A stretch of DNA of 15,911 nt from Candidatus Omnitrophota bacterium (GCA_018829455.1 JAHJUB010000085.1:1-15911); one strand, 5' to 3'. Shown: positions 6,496 to 14,096, counted from the stretch's first letter. Notes: generated from the letters alone by a model not told the origin. Numbers and translations are program-made.

Positions 6496-7451
6496 AACGC
6501 GCCGGGGAAATATTTAAGGCGGAGATTTCCGCCATTGAAGCCACCGGCCTGGCCCTGGATGAAAGGTTCGAGGAGACGGTTGAAAAGATAGCCGCTTGCA
6601 GCGGCCGGGTGGTAATCACCGGAATGGGCAAGAGCGGTATTATCGGCCGCAAGATTGCAGCCACTTTGAGCAGCACCGGAACCCCCTCCTTCTTCCTCAA
6701 TCCGGCGGAAGCGGTTCACGGGGACCTGGGAATGATTGACCGGAAAGATATCGTCCTGGCAATTTCCAACAGCGGCAAAACGGAAGAAGTATTAAGGATA
6801 CTGTCCTCCATCAAACAGATCGGCGCCAAACTGATTGTGATCACCGGAAATCAACAATCGCCGATGGCGGCGGCCGCGGAAACAGTCCTGCAATTAAAGG
6901 TGGAGAACGAAGCCGATTCTTTTGGTCTCATTCCCACTTCCAGCGTCGCAGCGCTCCTGGTGTTGGGTGACGCCCTGGCCCTTTCGGTCCTGGAACGAAA
7001 AGGGTTTCAAAAAAAGGACTACGCTTTCTTTCACCCGGGCGGAGAATTGGGACGGCGCCTGCATCTGAAAGTTGACGAAGTGATGCGCTCCGGAAAAGAG
7101 ATGCCGGTGGTGAAAAGGGGCGCCCTCTTAAGCCAAGCGCTTGAAGTAATCAGCGCCGGGGACCTGGGAATGGTTGTAGTGGTTGACCCGTCCGGCTCTC
7201 TGGATGGTGTACTAACCGACGGTGACCTGCGACGGTTTCTGCTCAAAAACCCATCAATTGAAAACGTCCGAGTTGATGACCTGATGACCAGAAACCCAAA
7301 GACCATACCGGCGGGAAGCCTGACTGCCACCGCTGTCAATGAAATGGAGAAACACGAAATTATGTTCCTAATTGTAATTGACGAAAAGAAGAAACCGGTG
7401 GGTGTGGTCCACCTCCACGGCGTCCTGGGCGGAAAGAACATATACAAATGA
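6483..7451 (+). CDS. kdsD: Arabinose-5-phosphate isomerase (KdsD/KpsF/GutQ family)
   Basis: Interconverts ribulose 5-phosphate and arabinose 5-phosphate, supplying KdsA. From ATG 6483 it is 322 residues, close to the 328 of E. coli KdsD; earlier in-frame codons lie deep inside kdsA. An N-terminal SIS domain (about 35-185) holds GMGKSG, EAVHGDLG, ISNSGKTEE and FHPGGELGRRL. Lys50, His79, Glu102 and His184 match the E. coli catalytic Lys59, His88, Glu111 and His193 with a constant offset of nine. Two CBS domains follow (about 200-255 and 265-320; MRSGKEMPVV, LTDGDLRR, DLMTRNPKTI), usually a regulatory, nucleotide-sensing module. It overlaps kdsA by 13 bases and lptC by ATGA, so the Kdo precursor genes are translated as a coupled block. 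Confidence 0.95.
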   Translation: MDILKRAGEIFKAEISAIEATGLALDERFEETVEKIAACSGRVVITGMGKSGIIGRKIAATLSSTGTPSFFLNPAEAVHGDLGMIDRKDIVLAISNSGKTEEVLRILSSIKQIGAKLIVITGNQQSPMAAAAETVLQLKVENEADSFGLIPTSSVAALLVLGDALALSVLERKGFQKKDYAFFHPGGELGRRLHLKVDEVMRSGKEMPVVKRGALLSQALEVISAGDLGMVVVVDPSGSLDGVLTDGDLRRFLLKNPSIENVRVDDLMTRNPKTIPAGSLTATAVNEMEKHEIMFLIVIDEKKKPVGVVHLHGVLGGKNIYK

Positions 7452-8032
7452 ATAAAAAAGTCCTGGTTGTCCTCGCATCTTTGGCAGTCGTGACCCTGGC
7501 CGCTGACCTGCTCTTCCTTTCCTTGCGCCGGCCAACGATTCAGCAGCCAGCCGGTTCAGGCAGCGAGGAGATAACCGGTTTCAATTATGAGAAGATTGAA
7601 TCCGGCTTAAAACTGGTCGTAACCGGAGAAGCGGCAACTATCTCTCCGAACAAAAATACAACCGTAAAAGCGCCGGCCGCCCGGATGGAAACGGCTGAGG
7701 GGAAAATCATCCTGGTAAATACCGGCGCCGCCGGAACCGCGGAGATAGTCCTTGACCCCAAGAGCGGTCAGTTGCAAACGATGGTTCTCAAGGGCGGCGT
7801 GACCATCACCCGAGAAGATAAAAAGAGCGGCCAGGTTGAATTTACGGCTGAAAGCGAACAGGCAATTTACCGATACGCAGCCCAGGAAATAACCCTCACC
7901 GGAAACCCGGTGGTGCGCCAGGGAAAGAACGAATTTCGCGGCGAAACTATACGTTACCTGCTCAAAGATGGTAAAATACTCGTGGAAAGAAACGCCTCCG
8001 GCAAGATCTACTATGAAGATAAAAAACCCTAA
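7448..8032 (+). CDS. lptC: LPS export protein LptC-like (LptC/LptA fold)
   Basis: A 194-residue protein with one N-terminal membrane anchor (about residues 4-26, LVVLASLAVV) and a periplasmic beta-jellyroll of the LptC/LptA/OstA kind. The C-terminal segment LTGNPVVRQGKNEFRG followed by IRYLLKDGKI is the typical repeat signature of this fold. In Gram-negative cells LptC sits in the inner membrane with LptBFG and passes LPS to the LptA bridge. The anchor and length favour LptC; because the C-terminal signature is equally strong in LptA, a protein serving both roles is possible. Neither lptA nor lptB follows, although they often do in lptCAB clusters. The ATG overlaps the kdsD stop as ATGA, and the 3' end overlaps the next gene by 20 bases. 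Confidence 0.82.
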   Translation: MNKKVLVVLASLAVVTLAADLLFLSLRRPTIQQPAGSGSEEITGFNYEKIESGLKLVVTGEAATISPNKNTTVKAPAARMETAEGKIILVNTGAAGTAEIVLDPKSGQLQTMVLKGGVTITREDKKSGQVEFTAESEQAIYRYAAQEITLTGNPVVRQGKNEFRGETIRYLLKDGKILVERNASGKIYYEDKKP

Positions 8033-8900
8033 GGCGCTTCTCATATTGGCTATTGCTTTACTGCCTATTTTCACTCTTACCAACCACCTGTCCGCTCAGG
8101 GAGTATTGGTAAAACTCCTGCGCCAAGGCGTAGTAAATCAGATTGAACTGGAAGAATACGTCTGCGGCGTTCTGGCCGGCGAAATCTCCCCGGACTGGCA
8201 CCTGGAAGCGCTGAAGGCGATGGCGGTCTGCGCCCGGACTTTTGCCGCCAACAAAGTAATGGCTAACTTTAATAATAACTACCACCTTACCAGCGAAGTT
8301 CGTGACCAGGTTTACCGTACCGGGTTCTGGCAAAACGAATCTTTTGTTAGGGCGGTCTCGGAAACCCGGGGCGAGGTTTTGACCTACAACGGAGACTTGG
8401 CCCAGGTTTACTACTACGCCAGTTCCGGCGGTTACACCGCAAGCAGCGCTTCAGTCTGGGGTGGAGATTTTCCATACTTGAAAGCGTCAGCCGACCCCTA
8501 CAGCACGGAAGACAAGTACAGTTCCTGGACACTGGACTTGAATTACGCCGACTTCCTGCGGGCGCTGAACCTGTCCGGAACCTTAAAGAACGTGGAGGTA
8601 GTGAGACGCGACGAAAGCAACCGGGTCCAGGAATTGAAGATTTCACTGCAGAATAAGGATTACGAAAAAACTGGGAAAACACTGCGCGAAGCGCTCGGCA
8701 ACAACCGACTTCGCAGCACCTTTTTCGAGGTGCGGATGGAAAACGAAAGGATTATCTTTACCGGCCGCGGCTGGGGCCACGGGGTAGGACTTTCACAGTG
8801 GGGCGCCAAAAAGATGGCCGAGCAAAGTTACACCTACGACCAGATTTTAAAATTCTACTTCCCCGGCACAATTATGGGCGAAGTCGTTGCTTCGCCGTAG
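8013..8900 (+). CDS. SpoIID/LytB-domain protein, exported
   Basis: A 295-residue exported protein. ATG 8013 gives a clean signal peptide (MKIKNPK, hydrophobic core to about residue 23, likely cleavage after LSAQ); the in-frame ATG at 7968 would bury it. The SpoIID domain runs from about residue 35 to the end: IELEEYVCGVLAGEISPDWHLEALKA is its conserved start, with Glu57 at the position of the catalytic Glu of SpoIID. YYYASSGGYT (133-142) and GRGWGHGVGLSQWGA near the C-terminus are further hallmarks. SpoIID is a peptidoglycan lytic transglycosylase acting on glycan strands with stem peptides removed; LytB enhances amidases. In a non-sporulating Gram-negative setting it probably remodels peptidoglycan. 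It is the last gene of the nusA operon. Confidence 0.9.
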   Translation: MKIKNPKALLILAIALLPIFTLTNHLSAQGVLVKLLRQGVVNQIELEEYVCGVLAGEISPDWHLEALKAMAVCARTFAANKVMANFNNNYHLTSEVRDQVYRTGFWQNESFVRAVSETRGEVLTYNGDLAQVYYYASSGGYTASSASVWGGDFPYLKASADPYSTEDKYSSWTLDLNYADFLRALNLSGTLKNVEVVRRDESNRVQELKISLQNKDYEKTGKTLREALGNNRLRSTFFEVRMENERIIFTGRGWGHGVGLSQWGAKKMAEQSYTYDQILKFYFPGTIMGEVVASP

Positions 8901-8956
8901 GACAAGGCGTCCCGCCTACGCCAACAACGGGCTTCGGCGGATAAATCCCGCCTGTC
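8901..8956. repeat. Palindromic repeat after the spoIID-like gene
   Basis: Starts directly after the stop codon. GACAAGGCG at 8901-8909 pairs, with one bulge, with CGCCTGTC at 8949-8956. Inside are two TCCCGCCT blocks and a CGCC...GGCG hairpin with GGGCTTC in its loop. There is no U-tract, so it is not a classical terminator. It has the look of a dispersed intergenic repeat. Confidence 0.55.
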
Positions 8957-8961
8957 ATCAT

Positions 8962-9023
8962 CTGTAGTTGCCAAGCTTGCTTGGCGTTGTTAAAAGAGCC
9001 CGGCAAGCCGGGCGACTAAAAGG
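8962..9023 (+). repeat. Palindromic element A (CTGTAGTTGCC family)
   Basis: CTGTAGTTGCC at the left and GGCGACTAAAAGG at the right form imperfect inverted ends. Inside are two hairpins: GCCAAG-CTTG-CTTGGC (8970-8985) and GCCCGG-CAAG-CCGGGC (8998-9013), separated by GTTGTTAAAAGA. An inverted relative is at 12722-12846. An open frame from TTG 8968 runs through it into hpf, but this is an accident of the repeat. Confidence 0.68.
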
Positions 9024-9069
9024 ATCGCACTACGTTTTCTACGTTGACCCTGACACGGGAGGAAAAACA

Positions 9070-9375
9070 GTGAATCTGAAAATTGTCGTACGCAGCCATT
9101 CGGACTTTTCTCCGATACTGGAAGATTACCTGCGAAAAAAAGTGGAACGGTTGGAACATTTCAACAATCAGGAGGTATTTGACGTAGAAGCGATCCTCTC
9201 GGAAGAGGGACACCAGAAGGTCGTAGAGCTGATTACCCGGCTAAAAGGCAAGGAAATGTTTGCGCGGGCAGACGCAATTGAATTTCAGGCGGCGATTGAC
9301 GAAGCCCAGCAACGGTTAAAAGCGCAACTGGAAAAATATTTCAAAAAAAAGATTGACTTAAAAAGGAGGGGTTGA
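9070..9375 (+). CDS. hpf: Ribosome hibernation promoting factor, short form
   Basis: A 101-residue protein starting at GTG 9070. GGGAGG at 9058-9063 is a strong ribosome site seven bases upstream; the longer in-frame extension from TTG 8968 is repeat sequence and is rejected. The protein matches the HPF/YfiA S30AE domain: an initial strand LKIVVRSHSD, the helix LEDYLRKKVERLEHF, strands through EEGHQKVVELI, then FARADAIEFQAAIDEA and the basic tail QLEKYFKKKIDLKRRG. These proteins bind the decoding centre of idle ribosomes. Only the S30AE domain is present; there is no C-terminal dimerisation domain as in long HPF. It overlaps ptsN (TGATG), recalling the rpoN-hpf-ptsN clusters of other Gram-negatives, although rpoN is not here. 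Confidence 0.88.
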   Translation: MNLKIVVRSHSDFSPILEDYLRKKVERLEHFNNQEVFDVEAILSEEGHQKVVELITRLKGKEMFARADAIEFQAAIDEAQQRLKAQLEKYFKKKIDLKRRG

Positions 9376-9839
9376 TGAAAATTACAGAATTCCTGGCGCC
9401 GGAGGCAATCATTCCGTCACTGCGAAGCGCCAATAAGGAAAGCGTGGTCAAGGAAATGGTTGAAACGCTGGCAAAAGCCGGTTTGGTAAAGAACGCGGCG
9501 CATGCGGTGGAAGTACTTTTGGAACGGGAAAAATTAGGTAGCACCGGTATCGGACAAAATATCGCAGTGCCCCACGCCAAAAGCGAAGAGGCTAAAAATT
9601 TGGTGCTTGGCGTAGGCATCTCCGAAAAAGGCGTTGATTTTGAAGCCCTGGACGGGGACCCGGTCAACATTATTTTCATGGTCATTGCGCCAATTGACGC
9701 CACCGGCCTGCACCTTAAGGTCCTGGCCCGGATCGCCCGTCTCCTGAAAGATAAGGTGTTCCGAAATTCCCTGCGTAGTTGCAAAACCGCGGAAAAGATT
9801 TACGAAACAATCAGGGAAGAGGACGAAAGAGCGGCATGA
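9375..9839 (+). CDS. ptsN: PTS IIA component, nitrogen-type (PtsN)
   Basis: A 154-residue EIIA domain of the fructose/nitrogen class. The start is ATG 9375, overlapping the hpf stop as TGATG, with GGAGG five bases upstream. The phosphorylated histidine is His67 in GIGQNIAVPHAKSE, the standard active-site motif, and the C-terminal half keeps the IIFMVIAP strand and LKVLARIARLL helix. No IIB or IIC domain is fused. PtsN-type proteins are phosphorylated by an EI/HPr pair and then regulate potassium transport, stress responses or sigma-54-linked functions rather than moving sugar. It sits between hpf and ptsI, with overlaps on both sides, so phosphodonor and acceptor are likely made together. An HPr gene is not in the window. 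Confidence 0.92.
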   Translation: MKITEFLAPEAIIPSLRSANKESVVKEMVETLAKAGLVKNAAHAVEVLLEREKLGSTGIGQNIAVPHAKSEEAKNLVLGVGISEKGVDFEALDGDPVNIIFMVIAPIDATGLHLKVLARIARLLKDKVFRNSLRSCKTAEKIYETIREEDERAA

Positions 9840-11575
9840 AGAAGTTGAAGGGAATCGGCGTCTCCCCCGGGATTACCATCGGGCCGGCTTACCTGGTTCC
9901 GAAACTGCATCAGTACGTTTCCGACCACCGGCTTCCACCGGAAAAAACCGTTTCCGAAATACAACGGTTGGAAAAAGCCCTGGCGGAAACCGAGGAGGAA
10001 CTTAAAAAAATCCGGGCGCAAACCGCCCAGAATTCAGGCGCCATTGAAGCCGATATCTTCAACGTTCACCTGCTCTTACTGCATGACCGGGAACTGAAAA
10101 AAGAAATTATTCGTCAGATTAAGGAAGGGGCCAATGCGGCCTGGTCCGCACAAACGGTCATTCACCGGCACCTGGAACGGCTGGGCAAGGTGAACGACGC
10201 CTATCTGAACGAAAGACGGTACGACCTGGAAGACGTCGGAAAACGACTGTTGCGTAACCTGTTGGGTATTAAGGGATACCTCGCCGACCTCAAGGAAAAG
10301 GTGGTTCTGGTGGCGCACAACCTCACCCCCTCAGAAACCGCTTCACTCAACCGAAAACTGGTGTCCGCTTTCGCTACTGATGTTGGCGGACCCACTTCTC
10401 ATACCGCCATTATGGCCCGGGCGCTGGAAATTCCGGCGGTCGTCGGCCTGAAAGAAATAACCGAAGTTACCCGGCCCGGAGAAATGCTCATCGTGGACGG
10501 CCAGCAGGGCGTGGTAATTGTGGACCCGGAAGAATCGGTCCTTAAAGAATACACGCAGCGACGGATCGACCTGCGCAAGAACCACCGCGCTCTTTCACCG
10601 CTGAAGGACATAATTGCCTGTACCCGGGATAAGCATCGGGTCATCATCGGCGCCAACATAGAACTGCCGGTGGAAGTCTCTTCCGTTCTGGCGTACGGCG
10701 CGGATGAAATCGGCCTCTTCCGCACCGAATTCCTTTACCTCAACCGGGAAGACCTGCCCTCGGAAGAGGAGCAGTTCCGGGTATATCGCCACGTAGTTGA
10801 AAAAGTAAAACCGTGCCCCGTTACCATTCGGACCCTGGACCTGGGCGGAGACAAGTTTGCTTCCGCGCTGAATATGCCGGAGGAGATGAACCCTTTTTTG
10901 GGTTGGCGGGCAATCCGTTTCTGCCTCTCCCAACCTGACATTTTCAAGGCACAGCTCCGCGCCATTCTGCGCGCCGGCGCTTTCGGTCCGGTGCGGATTA
11001 TGTACCCTTTAATTTCCGACGTTGAAGAGATAAAGGCCGCCCGCGCTATCATGGAAGAAGCGATGGCTGAATTGAAGCAGGAAAACAAGAAATTTATCCC
11101 TTCCATTCCGGTTGGCGCGATGATTGAAGTGCCTTCCGCAGCCCTTACCGCCGGCGCCATTTCCCGGTACGTTGATTTCTTCAGTATCGGCACAAACGAC
11201 TTGATTCAGTATTCGATGGCGGTGGACCGGACCAACGTCCGGACCGCCCACCTTTACAACCCCGCGCACCCGGCAATCTTAAGACTCATCTCGGAAGTGA
11301 TTAGAGCCGGCCGTAAAGCAGGCATTCCGGTGGGATTATGCGGAGAGATGGCCGCCAACCCGGCGCTGGCTTTTTTACTTATTGGAATGGGCATTGGCGA
11401 ACTTTCCATGGCGCCCCTGGCCATTCCGGAAGTAAAACAAATGACGCTGCTCATCACCCTGACGGAAGCCAGAGAATGCGCCCAAAAAATAGCGGCTATG
11501 GATTCCACTTTGGAAATCAACGCGTTGTTAAAAAAGAAATACGCCGAAATAATGAAACGGGAGAAAAAAAGATGA
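9836..11575 (+). CDS. ptsI: Phosphoenolpyruvate-protein phosphotransferase (Enzyme I)
   Basis: Transfers phosphate from phosphoenolpyruvate to HPr, the first step of a phosphotransferase chain in the cytosol. From ATG 9836, which overlaps the ptsN stop as ATGA, it is 579 residues, the usual length. The N-terminal HPr-binding and phosphohistidine part contains GGPTSHTAI with His189. The C-terminal TIM-barrel has FRTEFL (Arg296), RTLDLGGDK (Arg332), IEVPSA (Glu431), GTNDLIQY (Asp455) and GLCGEMA (Cys502); all have the same numbers as the catalytic residues of E. coli Enzyme I. There is no GAF domain, so it is the sugar-type Enzyme I rather than PtsP, even though its neighbour is PtsN. It overlaps the following isomerase gene as ATGA. 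Confidence 0.95.
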   Translation: MKKLKGIGVSPGITIGPAYLVPKLHQYVSDHRLPPEKTVSEIQRLEKALAETEEELKKIRAQTAQNSGAIEADIFNVHLLLLHDRELKKEIIRQIKEGANAAWSAQTVIHRHLERLGKVNDAYLNERRYDLEDVGKRLLRNLLGIKGYLADLKEKVVLVAHNLTPSETASLNRKLVSAFATDVGGPTSHTAIMARALEIPAVVGLKEITEVTRPGEMLIVDGQQGVVIVDPEESVLKEYTQRRIDLRKNHRALSPLKDIIACTRDKHRVIIGANIELPVEVSSVLAYGADEIGLFRTEFLYLNREDLPSEEEQFRVYRHVVEKVKPCPVTIRTLDLGGDKFASALNMPEEMNPFLGWRAIRFCLSQPDIFKAQLRAILRAGAFGPVRIMYPLISDVEEIKAARAIMEEAMAELKQENKKFIPSIPVGAMIEVPSAALTAGAISRYVDFFSIGTNDLIQYSMAVDRTNVRTAHLYNPAHPAILRLISEVIRAGRKAGIPVGLCGEMAANPALAFLLIGMGIGELSMAPLAIPEVKQMTLLITLTEARECAQKIAAMDSTLEINALLKKKYAEIMKREKKR

Positions 11576-12663
11576 TTGCGCTGACAAGTGACCTTATTTC
11601 AAAAAGTAATTTACGCTGCGACCGGATGCTGGAAAAAGCGGTCAAACAATTTGACCCTTCCGGCATGCTTAGATTTCTGCGCGAATTTCCGGAACAGGTT
11701 GCCGCCGCCCGAAAGTTAAAGGAAAAACCAATCTTAAAAAGTAAGAAAGATGCCGCCGGAATTCTTTTTTCCGGGCTGGGCGGTTCCGCAATCTGCGGAG
11801 ACCTGTTCCGGGATGCATTTTCCAACCAGTTACCGGTACCGGTTTTTACCAACCGGGACTATTGCTTGCCGGCCTGGGTCAACCGGAAGACGCTGGCGAT
11901 CCTGATCAGTTATTCCGGAAACACGGAAGAGACCCTGGCGGCGTACCGGGAAGCTCGCCGACGAAAAGCCGCGATTGGCATTGTCTCCAGCGGCGGTAAA
12001 CTTTCCGAAATGGCTAAAAAAGACCGGGTTTCGCTAATTACGGTTCCGACCGGTTATCCGCCCCGAACCGCCCTTGGGTATCTCTTCTTCGGCGCCCTAT
12101 CTCTTTTAGACAGCGCCGACATTCTGAAGATTCCGGAAAGGGATTTTTCGGAACTACTTCAGGCCATTCGCAAAACCTCGGCCGATAATGACCCGCAAAA
12201 AAGTTTTGAAGATAACCCCAGCCGCCGGTTGGCTGCCGCCCTTAAAGGCACGGTACCGATAATTTACAGCGCGGCGTTTCTCTCCGGAACAGCCACTCGC
12301 TGGAAAACTCAAATAGAGGAAAACAGCAAAAACCTCGCGTTTACCGGGAGCCTGCCGGAAATGAATCACAATGAAGTGGTCGGCTGGAGCGGCCCGGTTG
12401 AAACGCTGAAGCGGTTGAGTGTCATATTCCTGCGCGACCGGGAAGACGAGCCGCAGGTTAAAAAACGTTTTGAGATCACGGCCGGTCTGCTCCAACCGCG
12501 GCGCTTTTTCGGTGAGGCAGCGAGTAAAAGCAACAACCGGCTTGCCCGTCTCTTTTCCATGATTGTCTTCGGAGACTGGGTCAGTTATTACCTGGCCCTG
12601 GAAAATAAAATTGACCCCACGCCGGTGGAACGCATAACTCAACTTAAAAAACGATTGGCATAA
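11572..12663 (+). CDS. Bifunctional phosphoglucose/phosphomannose isomerase
   Basis: Interconverts glucose 6-phosphate, fructose 6-phosphate and mannose 6-phosphate, linking glycolysis to mannose-derived surface sugars. The start is ATG 11572, overlapping the ptsI stop as ATGA with GGGAG nearby; the protein is 363 residues. It belongs to the SIS-fold family first defined in archaea: FSGLGGSAICGDL (67-78), SYSGNTEETLAAYREA (113-128, phosphate-binding), then the family signature EENSKNLAFTGS with Glu249/Glu250 and PEMNHNEVVGW with His266 as acid/base residues, and the C-terminal ITQLKKRLA with Lys359/Lys360. This family replaces the classical Pgi in various bacteria. It ends the hpf-ptsN-ptsI operon, so a phosphoenolpyruvate-driven regulator and a hexose-phosphate enzyme share a transcript. 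Confidence 0.9.
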   Translation: MIALTSDLISKSNLRCDRMLEKAVKQFDPSGMLRFLREFPEQVAAARKLKEKPILKSKKDAAGILFSGLGGSAICGDLFRDAFSNQLPVPVFTNRDYCLPAWVNRKTLAILISYSGNTEETLAAYREARRRKAAIGIVSSGGKLSEMAKKDRVSLITVPTGYPPRTALGYLFFGALSLLDSADILKIPERDFSELLQAIRKTSADNDPQKSFEDNPSRRLAAALKGTVPIIYSAAFLSGTATRWKTQIEENSKNLAFTGSLPEMNHNEVVGWSGPVETLKRLSVIFLRDREDEPQVKKRFEITAGLLQPRRFFGEAASKSNNRLARLFSMIVFGDWVSYYLALENKIDPTPVERITQLKKRLA

Positions 12664-12671
12664 AGAACTGA

Positions 12672-12693
12672 ATCGGACGCAGATATACGCAGA
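12672..12693 (+). repeat. GGACGCAGAT repeat, copy 1
   Basis: ATCGGACGCAGATATACGCAGA, nine bases after the isomerase stop. It is a relative of 14795-14818 (same strand) and of 12901-12924 (opposite strand). Copies 1 and 2 are inverted and can pair as a long stem around the element at 12722-12846. From memory, GGACGCAGATTA-type repeats are common between genes in several bacterial phyla. Confidence 0.65.
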
Positions 12694-12721
12694 AACTGCC
12701 GGATAATGCTAAACGATATTT

Positions 12722-12846
12722 CTTTTGTAGTCGCCAACTCTGCCAGCAGGTAACCCTCTTCTATTCTTCGGCGTATGGCAGAGACGAGTGTAATTCTCAA
12801 CCTTGGTTGGCTCTTTTAAAACGCCGAGCAAGCTCGGCAACTACAG
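12722..12846 (-). repeat. Palindromic element B (CTGTAGTTGCC family)
   Basis: Ends CTTTTGTAGTCGCC (12722-12735) and GGCAACTACAG (12836-12846). On the minus strand it opens CTGTAGTTGCC, then hairpin GCCGAG-CTTG-CTCGGC (12823-12838), then GTTTTAAAAGAGCC. This is the same order as element A at 8962-9023, with one A-T pair of the stem replaced by G-C. Unlike A, it has a longer interior that contains a CTCTGCCA/TGGCAGAG stem (12739-12784). Confidence 0.68.
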
Positions 12847-12857
12847 TTAAATTATTT

Positions 12858-12882
12858 CTAAAGTAATTCTCTAAAGTAATCT
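12858..12882. repeat. Short AT-rich tandem repeat upstream of metK
   Basis: CTAAAGTAATTCT followed directly by CTAAAGTAATCT. It lies between element B and repeat copy 2, about 70 bases before metK. TAATAT at 12884-12889 could be a -10 box, but no convincing -35 is seen. No SAM riboswitch core is recognisable in 12664-12948. Confidence 0.4.
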
Positions 12883-12900
12883 TGTAATATGCATCCGCAT

Positions 12901-12924
12901 TTATCTGCGGTAATCTGCGTCCAA
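12901..12924 (-). repeat. GGACGCAGAT repeat, copy 2 (inverted)
   Basis: Minus strand reads TTGGACGCAGATTACCGCAG followed by ATAA. It is inverted relative to copies 1 and 3. It ends just before the metK ribosome site AGAGGAG (12934-12940), so a stem formed with copy 1 would place metK translation next to a large hairpin. Confidence 0.65.
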
Positions 12925-12948
12925 TAAAAAACCAGAGGAGATACCAAA

Positions 12949-14091
12949 ATGAAAAAAGGCGATTCTCTTTTCACTTCCGAATCGGTCACCGAGGGTCATC
13001 CGGACAAATTATGCGACCAGATTTCCGACAGTATTTTGGACGAAGTCCTGAGACAGGACCCGCACGGCCGGGTTGCCTGCGAGACGCTGGTAACACGCGG
13101 TCTGGTAATTGTGGCCGGTGAAATAACGACCAGGGGATACGTTGACATTCCCAATATCGCGCGCGGTCTGATTCGGGACGCCGGCTACACCGACCCTCAT
13201 TATGGTTTCCACTGGGAGGCAAGTTCCGTCATCACCGCAGTACAGGAGCAATCTCCGGACATCAAAATGGGGGTTGACGTCGGCGGAGCCGGCGACCAGG
13301 GCTTGATGTTCGGGTACGCCTGCGATGAAACGCCAAACCTGATGCCCCTGCCGATTACTCTGGCCCATCTCTTAGCCAGGAAAATGGCGGAAGTGAGAAA
13401 AAAAGGACACCTTCCCTATTTGAGGCCGGACGGAAAGAGCCAGGTAACGGTGCGCTACGAAAACGGAATACCTAAAGAAGTCACTTGCGTCGTTCTGGCA
13501 TCACAGCATAATCCGGACGTTACGCAAAAAAAGATTTGCGGAGACCTGACAAAATTAGTGGTGGACAAAGTCATCCCCCAAGAACAGCGCTCGCGCCAGA
13601 TGAAGATATTCGTCAACCCCACCGGCAATTTCGTAGTCGGCGGACCCCAGGGCGACACCGGCGTCACCGGGCGGAAAATTATCGTTGACACTTACGGCGG
13701 TTTTGGCCGGCACGGCGGCGGGTCTTTCTCCGGCAAGGACCCGACCAAAGTTGACCGCTCGGCCACCTACATGGCCCGTTATCTTGCTAAAAACATTGTG
13801 GCGGCCGGTCTCTGCCGGAAGTGCGAAATCCAGGTTGCTTATGCCATCGGTGAACGGCAGCCGGTATCCCTGAGTCTGGAAACCTATGAATGCGGGCTGG
13901 CGCCGGCGGAAAAAATCCTTAAGGCCATCCGGAAGAATTTTGACCTTTCGCCGGGCGGCATCATCAAAAAACTGGACCTTTTGAAACCGCGATATCTGAA
14001 AACAGCGTGCTACGGACATTTTGGCCGCTCGGAACCGGAATTCACCTGGGAAAAAACCGATTCGGTAAAAATTTTCCGTTCCCTGCTGTAA
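12949..14091 (+). CDS. metK: S-adenosylmethionine synthetase
   Basis: Makes S-adenosylmethionine from methionine and ATP in the cytosol. It is 380 residues, a normal length, starting at ATG 12949 with AGAGGAG eight bases upstream. Signature motifs are complete: SVTEGHPDKLCDQISDSILD (12-31), the first with the ATP/metal-binding GHPDK; VGGAGDQGLMFGYA (111-124), the family signature; and the glycine-rich P-loop-like GGGSFSGKDPTKVDRSA in the C-terminal half. The central HNPD and the ERQPVS segment are also standard. The gene stands alone between two repeat-filled gaps (285 bp before, 133 bp after) and so probably has its own promoter. No SAM-sensing riboswitch is seen upstream. Confidence 0.97.
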   Translation: MKKGDSLFTSESVTEGHPDKLCDQISDSILDEVLRQDPHGRVACETLVTRGLVIVAGEITTRGYVDIPNIARGLIRDAGYTDPHYGFHWEASSVITAVQEQSPDIKMGVDVGGAGDQGLMFGYACDETPNLMPLPITLAHLLARKMAEVRKKGHLPYLRPDGKSQVTVRYENGIPKEVTCVVLASQHNPDVTQKKICGDLTKLVVDKVIPQEQRSRQMKIFVNPTGNFVVGGPQGDTGVTGRKIIVDTYGGFGRHGGGSFSGKDPTKVDRSATYMARYLAKNIVAAGLCRKCEIQVAYAIGERQPVSLSLETYECGLAPAEKILKAIRKNFDLSPGGIIKKLDLLKPRYLKTACYGHFGRSEPEFTWEKTDSVKIFRSLL

Positions 14092-14096
14092 TTCTA

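Noticed and set aside
8968..9069. Longer hpf start at TTG 8968.
   Set aside because: The extension is translated repeat sequence, and GTG 9070 has a strong ribosome site.
12664..12948. Possible SAM riboswitch in the metK leader.
   Set aside because: No SAM-I core blocks or other SAM-binding pattern can be recognised; the space is occupied by repeats.
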